Source: an uncultured Oscillospiraceae bacterium (GTDB taxonomy: Bacteria > Bacillota > Clostridia > Oscillospirales > Ruminococcaceae). Taken from it: DNA of 19,227 nucleotides. Position 1 is the first letter of the stretch. Each line of letters opens with the position of its first letter. Shown one piece after another: positions 1 through 7,055 of this stretch. The notes below the pieces were generated by a model, which did no database searches, was not told the DNA's origin, and saw only the letters and a program-made list of their open reading frames with translations. The stretch is taken from positions 1 to 19,227 of the forward strand of contig CAKSAY010000014.1 in assembly GCA_934438055.1 (NCBI GenBank). Direction: 5' to 3'. The translations under genes were made by a program, and so were the position numbers.

Positions 1-110
1 CAAAACAAAACTGACTCCGCTTGAAAAACGAAATCAGTTTGTTTCTTAAAATTTAATTTGCTACATCAAGTAGGCTTTTTTGTACTGTCTGTACAACTTG
101 GGGCAGTTCA
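1..110. mobile_element. End of an insertion sequence (IS3-like), body extends left of window
   Basis: Positions 37-110 are repeated in inverted orientation at 19153-19227, which marks a multi-copy element. Read outward-in from position 110, the tip begins TGAACTGCCCCAAGTTGTAC, which resembles IS3-family (IS150-group) termini that begin TG and carry a C-run before AAGTT. Positions 8-14 and 34-40 (AAACTGA/TCAGTTT) form a stem that could be the element's own subterminal hairpin. No transposase codons are visible inside the window. The tip lies 23 bp beyond the pyruvate kinase stop codon. The IS3 family assignment is inferred from the tip only. Confidence 0.65.
37..110 (+). repeat. Terminal inverted repeat of the window, left copy
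   Basis: This 74-base segment is the reverse complement of 19153-19227 except for one base: six T at 76-81 here against seven A in the right copy. The match extends one base further (111 with 19152), which may be chance. The partner also runs to the last base of the window, so the repeat is truncated by the window and not by divergence. Confidence 0.95.
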
Positions 111-133
111 CAAAAGAGAGGGGATTTTATTTT

Positions 134-1900
134 TTACACAATCTTGCCTGCGCTGCTTACCATGCCTGTTTCAGCATCCATCTGCACTGTCACGCCATTT
201 TTCAAAATCGTAGTTGCATTTTTAGCACCCACAATCACCGGTTTATTTAAAGTCAAACCTACAATTGCCGCATGAGAGTTGGTTCCACCCTGTTCAATAA
301 TCAAGCCGGCTGAAGCCCGAATCAAGTCGATGATTCGATTTGAAGTCTCACGCATCACAAGAATATCACCCTTCTGGAATCGGGCAATCGCCTCTTCCTC
401 AGACTTCGCGACACAAAGGTTTCCGCAAATGCCTGTATGCGTAATCCCATGCCCTGAAAGGAGGACATTTCCAACAACTTGAACCTTAATCATATTCGTC
501 GTTCCGGAAACGCCCAAAGGAACACCGGCTGTGATGACTACTAAATCTCCATTTTCAATGAATTGTTCTCCTTGTGCCACCTCAAGTGCATGTTCAAAAA
601 GAGCATCTGCATCGGTTTGTTCATCTAAAATGATGGGATAAACACCCCATGAAAGATTCATCTGTCTGCACACACGAGAATCCGTTGAACCTGCAATAAT
701 CGGAATATTAGGACGATATTTGCTGATCATTGCGGCAGTGTTGCCGGATTTAGTAACGGTAATGATGGCATTCGCATCCAACGTATGCGCAGTGGTGATC
801 GTGGCTTTTGAAATCGCATTGGTAATATTACCGCCCATAATCTCATCTTCACGTACCTCACGAAGCGCAAACCGCTTTCTATAGTGAATGTTTTGTTCTG
901 TCTGTTCTGCAATTTTAACCATTGTGCGGCAGGCCTCAATCGGCCACTTTCCGGCAGCTGTTTCTCCTGAAAGCATAATCGCACTGGTTTCATCATAAAT
1001 CGCATTCGCAACATCACTTGTTTCTGCTCGAGTGGGGCGCGGATTGTTCATCATAGATTCAAGCATTTGCGTTGCAGTGATCACCTGTTTTCCCGAGCGG
1101 TACGCCTTTTTAATGAGCATCTTTTGAATCGCCGGGAGTTGCTCAAAAGGAATTTCCACACCCATATCACCACGGGCAACCATGATTCCGTCTGCAATTT
1201 TTAAAATTTCATCAATATTTTCAACGCCCTGCATATTCTCAATTTTGGCAATGATTTTAATTGAATGACAATCTTTCTCATTGAGAATTTCTCGAATATC
1301 CATAATATCCTGTGCAGATCTGGTAAAAGAAGCGGCAATAAAATCATATCCCATCTCAATGCCAAAGAGGATATCTTCCCTGTCTTTTTGGCTCACAAAG
1401 GGAAGCGACAAATGACAGTCTGGCACATTAATGCCCTTATGATCTGACACTTTGCCACCATTAATGACAACACAGGTAATGACCTCCTGGGTTTTGTTGG
1501 TGACCTTCATCTCAATCAAACCGTCGTCAATCAAAATGCGATTGCCAATCTCCACATCCTGTGCAAGATTAGAATAGGTGATGGAAGCACCGGATTCATC
1601 TCCCAGTCTTTCTTTGGTGTAAAGGGAGAATGTTTGTCCACTCTGCAAAGTTGCCGCTCCCTCTTTAAAGTTCAAAAGACGAATTTCGGGTCCTTTTGTG
1701 TCTAACAGCGTTGCAATCGGCAAACGCAGCTCCTTGCGAAGCTGAACAATCTCATCAAAACGCCTCTTGTGCTGTTCATGCGTTTGATGAGAAAAATTAA
1801 ATCGTGCAACATTCATTCCAGATAACATTAAATTCCGCAGCACGCCTTCTCTATCAGTAGCGGGACCTAACGTACAGATAATTTTTGTTTTACGCAGCAT
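134..1900 (-). CDS. pyk: Pyruvate kinase with C-terminal PEP-utilizer domain
   Basis: Catalyses phosphoenolpyruvate + ADP to pyruvate + ATP, the last step of glycolysis, in the cytosol. The 588-residue length matches the long Bacillota form (about 585). It starts with the family's KTKIICTLGPAT segment, followed by LLDTKGPEIR, KIIAKIENMQG, the MVARGDMGVE loop and VITATQMLESM. Roughly the last 100 residues form the extra phosphohistidine domain of Bacillus and clostridial enzymes, with GGTNSHAAIVG around its histidine. The ATG at 1898-1900 is preceded by GGAGA at suitable spacing. The gene stands alone: the next gene is divergent and the IS tip follows its stop within 24 bp, so its own terminator may have been displaced. 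No lesion is seen. Identity is certain from family motifs. Confidence 0.97.
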   Translation of the reverse strand: MLRKTKIICTLGPATDREGVLRNLMLSGMNVARFNFSHQTHEQHKRRFDEIVQLRKELRLPIATLLDTKGPEIRLLNFKEGAATLQSGQTFSLYTKERLGDESGASITYSNLAQDVEIGNRILIDDGLIEMKVTNKTQEVITCVVINGGKVSDHKGINVPDCHLSLPFVSQKDREDILFGIEMGYDFIAASFTRSAQDIMDIREILNEKDCHSIKIIAKIENMQGVENIDEILKIADGIMVARGDMGVEIPFEQLPAIQKMLIKKAYRSGKQVITATQMLESMMNNPRPTRAETSDVANAIYDETSAIMLSGETAAGKWPIEACRTMVKIAEQTEQNIHYRKRFALREVREDEIMGGNITNAISKATITTAHTLDANAIITVTKSGNTAAMISKYRPNIPIIAGSTDSRVCRQMNLSWGVYPIILDEQTDADALFEHALEVAQGEQFIENGDLVVITAGVPLGVSGTTNMIKVQVVGNVLLSGHGITHTGICGNLCVAKSEEEAIARFQKGDILVMRETSNRIIDLIRASAGLIIEQGGTNSHAAIVGLTLNKPVIVGAKNATTILKNGVTVQMDAETGMVSSAGKIV

Positions 1901-2281
1901 ATGATTGTCTCCTTCAAAAAAACATTCTTAATTTATTATAGACTTTCTTTCCTCATTTTGCAAGGAGCGTATAAGATAATTTTTAACATTGCATTCATCC
2001 GCAGTGCAAATCCATCCAGTCGCACTTTTGAAACTTTTTCTGCGCTATTTAAATAAACAGCGGCCTATGAGCCTGTTGCATGAAATATTTTTTCTAAAAT
2101 TGATTTGTCTGCAAGTTCGAACCATCCTGTTTTTGGCCAAAAAATCTCCTACATCGGTAAAGAAATCTTCCATGTTTGAAACTAAAATTTCAAACGATAT
2201 TTGTCTATCATAGGAAATAATCCATGCACCATCCCACTTTTTTTCGGATAGAATAGAATACACCAAAGAATTGAGGTGAGA
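1901..2281. other. Divergent intergenic region between pyk and the ABC importer
   Basis: About 380 bp. It holds the pyk promoter and an 8-bp perfect inverted repeat GTTTGAAA/TTTCAAAC (2174-2181 and 2188-2195, 6-base loop) that could be an operator or a small hairpin. There are weak TAGAAT boxes at 2249-2254 and 2254-2259 for the importer, without a good -35. I looked for TPP, SAM, cobalamin and T-box signatures upstream of the importer and saw none. An 81-codon minus-strand open frame (2045-2290) crosses the region but is not recognisable. Confidence 0.5.
1935..1963 (-). promoter_or_regulatory. Probable sigma-A promoter for pyk
   Basis: On the minus strand, TTGCAA (1958-1963) and a perfect TATAAT (1935-1940) are separated by exactly 17 bases, about 35 bp upstream of the pyk start. 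This is a strong match to the vegetative consensus and is correctly oriented. Confidence 0.7.
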
Positions 2282-3043
2282 ATGTTGCAAGAAATTTTAA
2301 AGTTAAAAGATGTCGGCTTAATCTATCAATCCGACAACGGTGAAGTGGAAGCCTTAGACAGGATCAATCTGGACGTAAAACAAGGTGAGTTTATTAGTAT
2401 TGTAGGTCCAAGTGGATGCGGCAAGTCCACATTGCTGTCTATTATTGCAGGTATACAACGGGCAACCAGAGGAGATGTCTTTTTGTCGGGAACGCCTATC
2501 CGCGGAATCGACGCAAAAGTTGCCTATATGCAACAAACAGATAATCTTCTTGACTGGCGCTCTATTTATAAAAACATACTGCTGGGACTTGAAATCCAAA
2601 AGAAAGTAACGCCTGAAAATCTCTCTTACGTGCAAAGATTGATCGATACCTATGGGCTTTCTGAATTTAAAAACTCCTATCCATCTCAGCTTTCCGGAGG
2701 AATGCGCCAAAGAGCGGCGCTCATTCGCACGCTCGCCATCCGTCCTAAGATATTGCTATTAGACGAAGCTTTTTCTGCATTAGACTTCCAGACGAGACTA
2801 CAAGTAACAGACGATGTACATCAAATTTTAAAACACGAGGGCATGACAACCCTTATGGTGACACACGACATACCGGAGAGCATTAGCATGTCCGACAGAA
2901 TTGTTGTGTTAACATCTCGTCCGGGAAAAGTGAAAGAAATTCATAAGATGGAGTTTGACCCCGCGCAGTCTCCTTTAAAAAGAAGAAGCGACCCGCTTTT
3001 TAGCAAATACTTTAATCAGATATGGGGTGAGCTGGTTGTATAA
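2282..3043 (+). CDS. ABC importer ATP-binding protein, nitrate/sulfonate/NMT1 type
   Basis: Cytosolic nucleotide-binding subunit that powers the permease encoded next. From ATG 2282 it is 253 residues: Walker A GPSGCGKS (about 42-49), Q-loop in AYMQQTDNLLDW (about 81-92), signature LSGGMRQR (137-144), Walker B ILLLDE (157-162) and switch His in MVTHD (about 195). The LSGGMRQR signature and DEAFSALD are typical of the SsuB/TauB/ThiZ group. GAGGTGAG at 2273-2280 is too close to ATG 2282 and overlaps a GTG at 2276, so TTG 2285 (5-base spacing) is an equally good start. It overlaps the permease gene, so the two are translationally coupled. The substrate cannot be told from the ATPase. Confidence 0.93.
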   Translation: MLQEILKLKDVGLIYQSDNGEVEALDRINLDVKQGEFISIVGPSGCGKSTLLSIIAGIQRATRGDVFLSGTPIRGIDAKVAYMQQTDNLLDWRSIYKNILLGLEIQKKVTPENLSYVQRLIDTYGLSEFKNSYPSQLSGGMRQRAALIRTLAIRPKILLLDEAFSALDFQTRLQVTDDVHQILKHEGMTTLMVTHDIPESISMSDRIVVLTSRPGKVKEIHKMEFDPAQSPLKRRSDPLFSKYFNQIWGELVV

Positions 3044-3857
3044 GAAAAATCAAGACGCAATCTCTCCTGCCCATGCACAATATTTAAAAGACAAGCAGAA
3101 GAGAAAATGGAAGATTCGCCTAACGCAACTGTCAGTGCTCGTTGGATTCTTAGTCTTATGGGAGCTTCTTGCAGACTTTGGCGTCATCGACAGCTTTATC
3201 ACAAGTTCCCCATCCCGCATTATTGACACCTTTCTTCATCTTTCCCAAAACGGACTGCTTACCCATTTGAGCGTCACTTTATATGAAACGCTGGTAGGAT
3301 TTGTGCTGGGCGTCGTGCTCGGCATTATTTTAGCCACAGTCTTATGGTGGTCTCTCTTTTTGTCAAAAGTGTTTGAACCATTTTTGGTGGTTTTAAACAG
3401 CCTACCAAAAATCGCTCTAGGTCCCGTGATTATCATTTGGGTGGGCGCAGGAAAAGGCGCTATCATCTTTATGGCAGTCGCTATCTCCCTCGTCGTAACC
3501 GTTCTTGAACTGCTAAATGGTTTTCATGCCACCAACCCACAACTGATTCGGATGGCACAAACCTTTTGTGCAAGCAAAAGACAAATATTTTTTAAAATCG
3601 TCTTTCCCTCGAATCTGCACACCCTGTTTAATTCCCTAAAGGTCAATATCGGTCTGTCTCTGGTAGGCGTCATAGCCGGTGAATTTCTTGTCTCTAAGGC
3701 CGGGCTTGGCTATTTGATTGTCTACGGCGGGCAGGTCTTCCAACTGGATCTCGTAATGGCAAGCGTCATTATTTTGGCAATTTTAGCAGCCTTGCTCTAT
3801 GAAAGCGTAGTCCTTTTAGAAAAGCTTGCCAACCGCGTAATTAGCCATACGGGCTAA
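3027..3857 (+). CDS. ABC importer permease (binding-protein-dependent transport family)
   Basis: Inner-membrane channel subunit, probably a homodimer. The N-terminal 30 or so residues are basic and cytosolic, followed by hydrophobic segments beginning at LSVLVGFLVLWELLADF. The cytosolic coupling loop is visible as the stretch from ELLNGFHATNP through ASKRQIFFKIVFPSNL, the EAA-type loop that docks on the ATPase. The 276 residues are normal for the SsuC/TauC group. The GTG start at 3027 overlaps the ATPase gene by 17 bp. TTG 3036, nine bases later, is an alternative with GGGGTGAG just upstream. No charge or motif reveals the solute. It works with the ATPase upstream and the lipoprotein downstream. 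Confidence 0.92.
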   Translation: MSWLYKKNQDAISPAHAQYLKDKQKRKWKIRLTQLSVLVGFLVLWELLADFGVIDSFITSSPSRIIDTFLHLSQNGLLTHLSVTLYETLVGFVLGVVLGIILATVLWWSLFLSKVFEPFLVVLNSLPKIALGPVIIIWVGAGKGAIIFMAVAISLVVTVLELLNGFHATNPQLIRMAQTFCASKRQIFFKIVFPSNLHTLFNSLKVNIGLSLVGVIAGEFLVSKAGLGYLIVYGGQVFQLDLVMASVIILAILAALLYESVVLLEKLANRVISHTG

Positions 3858-4008
3858 TTCTTTTATCATAATGCTAACGCATTCGATTAACATAACCTAA
3901 CGGCATAATCAACCCAGCGCAGGAATTTTTTATGAATAATTACATTGCGTTTTTAAAAGTTTCCCATACACATCAAGCATTATTTTCATAATAAAGGAGA
4001 TGAACCAA

Positions 4009-5028
4009 TTGAAGCATAAGAAAAAACTTGTCGCAGTCGCTTTAGCTTCCGCCATGCTTGTCACAACATGCTTTGGACTAAGCGGGTGCAGCCAAACAAA
4101 TGAAACCGGTTTGAAGACAGTTCAACTATGCGAAGTGACCCATTCTTTGTTCTATGCACCACAATATGTTGCAATGGCAGAAAGTTTTTTTGAAGATGAG
4201 GGACTGCAAATTTCCCTAACCAACGGCGGTGGCGCTGATAAAGTGATGGCTGCCATCCTCTCTGACAATATGGACGTGGGCTTAGCTGGTCCTGAAAGTT
4301 GTATTTATGTTTATAAAGAGGGGAAAGCCGATTCTCCTAAAGTGTTTGCCCAACTCACTAAAAGAGACGGTTCTTTTCTCATCGCAAAGGATCCGGTTGA
4401 CAACTTTGAATGGAATGATTTAAAAGGAAAAACAGTAATCCCCGGGCGCAAAGGCGGCGTTCCTTTTATGACTTTCTCTTATGTTTTACAAAAAAACGGT
4501 CTAACGCCGGGCGTTGACGTCACATTAGACGACAGCATACAATTTGATCTCATGGCCGGTGCCTTTGCCGGCGGTCAGGCTGACTATGTGACACTTTTTG
4601 AGCCAACGGCCTCTACCATTGTGCAACAGGGAAAAGGATATTACGCAACCTCTGTCGGCGCGCAGAGCGGCGAAATTCCCTACACTGCGTATTTTGCAAA
4701 GCAGAGCTATATGGAAAAAAATCCGGATGTGATTCAGGGCATTACCAATGCCATTGCCCGTGGGCAGGATTGGGTAATGACACATTCTGCTGAAGAAATT
4801 GCACAAGCCATCGCATATCAATTCCCTGATACGGATATGGATTCTCTCATATTGGGAATACAAAGTTATCTTGACATTGACGCATGGAACCAAGACCCCG
4901 TCATGAAAGAAGAGTCTCTTGCCCATCTGCAAGAAGTAATTATCCAATCCGGCGAGTTAGAGCAAGCTGTGCCATTCGACGCAATTGTCGACAATCAATA
5001 TGCACAAAAAGCAGCCCTAACAGCCTAA
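4009..5028 (+). CDS. NMT1/SsuA-like substrate-binding lipoprotein
   Basis: Extracytoplasmic solute receptor of the importer. TTG 4009 is preferred because AAAGGAG (3993-3999) sits 9 bases ahead of it, whereas the in-frame ATG at 4000 abuts that site. From TTG the protein begins with a basic MKHKKK, a hydrophobic core and the lipobox LSGC with the lipidated Cys near residue 27. The mature part starts KTVQLCEVTHSLFYAPQYVAM, the usual NMT1/THI5-like opening, and contains GADKVMAAILSDNMDVGLAGPES and a DLKGKTVIPGRKGG segment typical of SsuA/TauA-type receptors. Relatives bind sulfonates, taurine, thiamine pyrimidine or riboflavin. No TPP or FMN riboswitch or sulfur gene lies nearby, so the substrate is left open. 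It follows the permease by about 150 bp. Confidence 0.9.
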   Translation: MKHKKKLVAVALASAMLVTTCFGLSGCSQTNETGLKTVQLCEVTHSLFYAPQYVAMAESFFEDEGLQISLTNGGGADKVMAAILSDNMDVGLAGPESCIYVYKEGKADSPKVFAQLTKRDGSFLIAKDPVDNFEWNDLKGKTVIPGRKGGVPFMTFSYVLQKNGLTPGVDVTLDDSIQFDLMAGAFAGGQADYVTLFEPTASTIVQQGKGYYATSVGAQSGEIPYTAYFAKQSYMEKNPDVIQGITNAIARGQDWVMTHSAEEIAQAIAYQFPDTDMDSLILGIQSYLDIDAWNQDPVMKEESLAHLQEVIIQSGELEQAVPFDAIVDNQYAQKAALTA

Positions 5029-5050
5029 TCAGTCTTACAAAACAAAAAAT

Positions 5051-5091
5051 CTGTCGGCAGCAGAGAGCATTCTTGCACCGACAGTTTTTTT
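5051..5091. terminator. Bidirectional intrinsic terminator between convergent genes
   Basis: The stem CTGTCGG (5051-5057)/CCGACAG (5078-5084) is followed by seven T on the plus strand (5085-5091). On the minus strand it is followed by A and then six T (complement of 5044-5049). It can thus end the importer operon from the left and the exporter operon or a minus-strand RNA from the right. The 20-base loop is long. Confidence 0.8.
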
Positions 5092-5092
5092 A

Positions 5093-5114
5093 TTTTGCCC
5101 TCCATTAGGCAAAA
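5093..5114 (-). other. Short hairpin next to the structured region
   Basis: TTTTGCC (5093-5099) and GGCAAAA (5108-5114) form a perfect 7-bp stem with an 8-base loop. It lies between the terminator and the larger RNA-like structure at 5116-5235 and may be its 3' appendage in a minus-strand transcript. Confidence 0.5.
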
Positions 5115-5115
5115 C

Positions 5116-5235
5116 TGTGCAGAGACACCCGCAGCCAATGTTCTCCGCTTCTAAAATCGGAGAACATATTTGTCTTTGCGCAGAAAAGATCCTCCTCTGC
5201 ACAAATCCAAAGAGCTTACGCCCCGGCTGCGGGTG
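5116..5235 (-). ncRNA. Candidate structured RNA (three-way junction with alternative pairing)
   Basis: Read on the minus strand, an 11-bp closing helix P1 (5225-5235 with 5126-5136, CACCCGCAGCC/GGCTGCGGGTG) encloses two hairpins. P2 is 10 bp (5196-5205 with 5175-5184) and P3 is a perfect 10 bp (5158-5167 with 5138-5147). P2 has one G-U pair on the minus strand but a C-A mismatch on the plus strand, which favours the minus strand. One base joins P3 to P1. The segment just after P1 (5116-5124) can form 9 perfect pairs with 5195-5203, competing with P2 and creating a pseudoknot with P1. That is a switch-like choice. I do not recognise the family and saw no riboswitch, tmRNA, RNase P or SRP signature. 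It lies downstream of the exporter operon, with no gene of its own. Confidence 0.45.
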
Positions 5236-5331
5236 CACAAACAACATTATCGCCTCCAAAACAACCGGCAACAGAATAAGTCCCACTTACCACAACATCA
5301 AACGGCATTGAAAAAAGACAGGTCATCTCTT

Positions 5332-7053
5332 TCACTGCACAAACTGACTATGATACAGTTCATAATAAAACCCTTTATTCTCAAGCAGGGAATGATGTGT
5401 CCCCCTTTCAATGATTTTTCCGTCTTTCATGACCAAAATCAAATCCGCGGCACGAATGGTGGACAGGCGGTGTGCAATCACGATGCTCGTCTTTCCCTCC
5501 ATCAATTTCTCAAAGGCCTGCTGCACTCGCCATTCTGTCAAGCTATCAATAGAGCTTGTGGCCTCATCTAAAATGAGCATCTGATGCCCCGCCAGCATTC
5601 CCCTCGCAATGGTGAGAAGCTGTCTCTCACCCACCGACAAAACGTCATCCGTAATTTTTGTGTGATAACCATCCGGCAACCTCTGAATAAAAGAATGCGC
5701 ATGCGCGTCTTTTGCAGCCGCAATGATTTGATCCATCGACGCATTTGGGTTGCCATATGCAATATTTTGAGCAACAGTTCCTGAAAAAAGCCAGCTATCC
5801 TGCAAAATCATCCCAAAGCTTCGGCGCAAACTCCTTTTCGTAAGGAGACGGATATCTGTTCCGTCAATCGTTATTCGCCCTTTATCAATATCATAAAAGC
5901 GCATGAGCAGATTGACAATTGTTGTTTTTCCACAGCCGGTGGGACCGACAAGCGCAATGGTTTGCCCGGGTAATGCGCGAAAAGATAAATTTTCTAAAAT
6001 GGGTTTTCCCGATTGATAGGAAAAAGAGACATTCTCAAAAGCAATTCTGCCACTGCATCGCGTCAAAACCTGTGCATCTTCAGCTTCCTCATCTTCCGGT
6101 GTTTCATCTAAAAGCGCAAAAATTCGTTTCAGAGAGGCAACGGCAGTTTGAAGCTGCGCAGTAATTCCCGAGATTTCATTAAACGGCTTGGCAAATTGAC
6201 CGGCGTAGATTAAAAAGCTCGTCACAATGCCAACAGTTACGTCTCCATGAATTGCTAAAATGCCGCCCACTACCCCCACAGTGATATAGCAAATATTATT
6301 CACAAAGCGCGTTCCGGGGTTGATAATAGCCGATCCAAAGACCGCTTTAGAAGCTGTTTGTCTTAACTCCTCTGCGATCTGTTCAAAATTTCTCCTCTCC
6401 TGAGCCTCACGGGAAAAAGCCTGCACCGTCTTCTGATTCCCCACCATTTCCGCAACAAATCCCGAAAGTTTTCCAACCGATTCCTGCTGTTTTTGAAAAG
6501 ACTTCTGGCAAAAGCGCGTGATCACTGCTGCAAAGAGAACGCAAAGCGGCGTGACCAGCAAAACCGTCAAGGCAAGTGCGACATTTAACCAAAGCATAAC
6601 AAACAAAGAGGCCAACACAGTGACAAAACCGGAAAAAAGATTGAGTATTAAAACCGCCAGTCCATCGCTCACAGCATCTAAATCATTGGTGAAGCGGCTC
6701 ACCAAATCTCCATGCGCATTGGTGTCATAAAACGAAATCGGAAGCTTTTCTAAGCGACTAAAAGTCTCTCTCCTCAAATCCCGCACCACAAAATATGATA
6801 TTTTATTTGCATATCTTGCAATAAACCACTGAAAAAAAGAAGCTAAAAGATAAACCACCAACAGCGCAATCAAAATCATGCCCAGCGTTTGAAAAGAAAC
6901 AGCCCCGGCCGAAGGCATTTGGTCGACTGCTATGCCGGAAAAATAGGTTGCAGCAACAAGGCTTAGGCTACTCACAAACGCAAAAACAAAAGCAAGAAGA
7001 GCTGTTATCTTGTAAGGTTTTAAATAGATGAAAAAACGTCTGCATTCACGCAT
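5332..7053 (-). CDS. Heterodimeric ABC exporter, subunit with catalytic NBD
   Basis: Half-transporter of 573 residues: an N-terminal six-helix membrane domain (roughly 1-310) fused to an ATPase domain. Walker A is GPTGCGKT (370-377), Q-loop Gln about 418, Walker B MLILDE (492-497) with the catalytic Glu 497, and the switch is AHR with His about 528. Its own signature is degenerate, LSVGE (472-476) in place of LSGGQ. In TM287/288-, LmrCD- and BmrCD-like exporters one subunit supplies a functional Walker B and the partner supplies the intact signature, and that is the pattern here. The ATG at 7053 has AGGAGG inside the end of the upstream gene, two bases separate the genes, and translation is presumably coupled. 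Substrates are probably drugs, lipids or peptides; the sequence does not decide. Confidence 0.92.
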   Translation of the reverse strand: MRECRRFFIYLKPYKITALLAFVFAFVSSLSLVAATYFSGIAVDQMPSAGAVSFQTLGMILIALLVVYLLASFFQWFIARYANKISYFVVRDLRRETFSRLEKLPISFYDTNAHGDLVSRFTNDLDAVSDGLAVLILNLFSGFVTVLASLFVMLWLNVALALTVLLVTPLCVLFAAVITRFCQKSFQKQQESVGKLSGFVAEMVGNQKTVQAFSREAQERRNFEQIAEELRQTASKAVFGSAIINPGTRFVNNICYITVGVVGGILAIHGDVTVGIVTSFLIYAGQFAKPFNEISGITAQLQTAVASLKRIFALLDETPEDEEAEDAQVLTRCSGRIAFENVSFSYQSGKPILENLSFRALPGQTIALVGPTGCGKTTIVNLLMRFYDIDKGRITIDGTDIRLLTKRSLRRSFGMILQDSWLFSGTVAQNIAYGNPNASMDQIIAAAKDAHAHSFIQRLPDGYHTKITDDVLSVGERQLLTIARGMLAGHQMLILDEATSSIDSLTEWRVQQAFEKLMEGKTSIVIAHRLSTIRAADLILVMKDGKIIERGTHHSLLENKGFYYELYHSQFVQ

Positions 7054-7055
7054 TT

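Noticed and set aside
2196..2281. TPP or FMN riboswitch upstream of the NMT1-type importer
   Set aside because: None of the conserved core motifs is present.
2045..2290. An 81-codon minus-strand open frame in the pyk-importer gap
   Set aside because: It overlaps the importer start and shows no recognisable motif. It is kept only as a note.
5116..5235. HDV-like ribozyme, suggested by the interleaved helices on the plus strand
   Set aside because: The helix order is similar, but linkers of about 20-27 bases where the ribozyme needs very short joints, and no fitting P1.1 or catalytic segment, make it unlikely.
5117..5571. Plus-strand open frames across the candidate RNA and the exporter 3' end
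   Set aside because: No family resemblance or ribosome site. They cross long RNA-like helices and the antisense of a certain gene.
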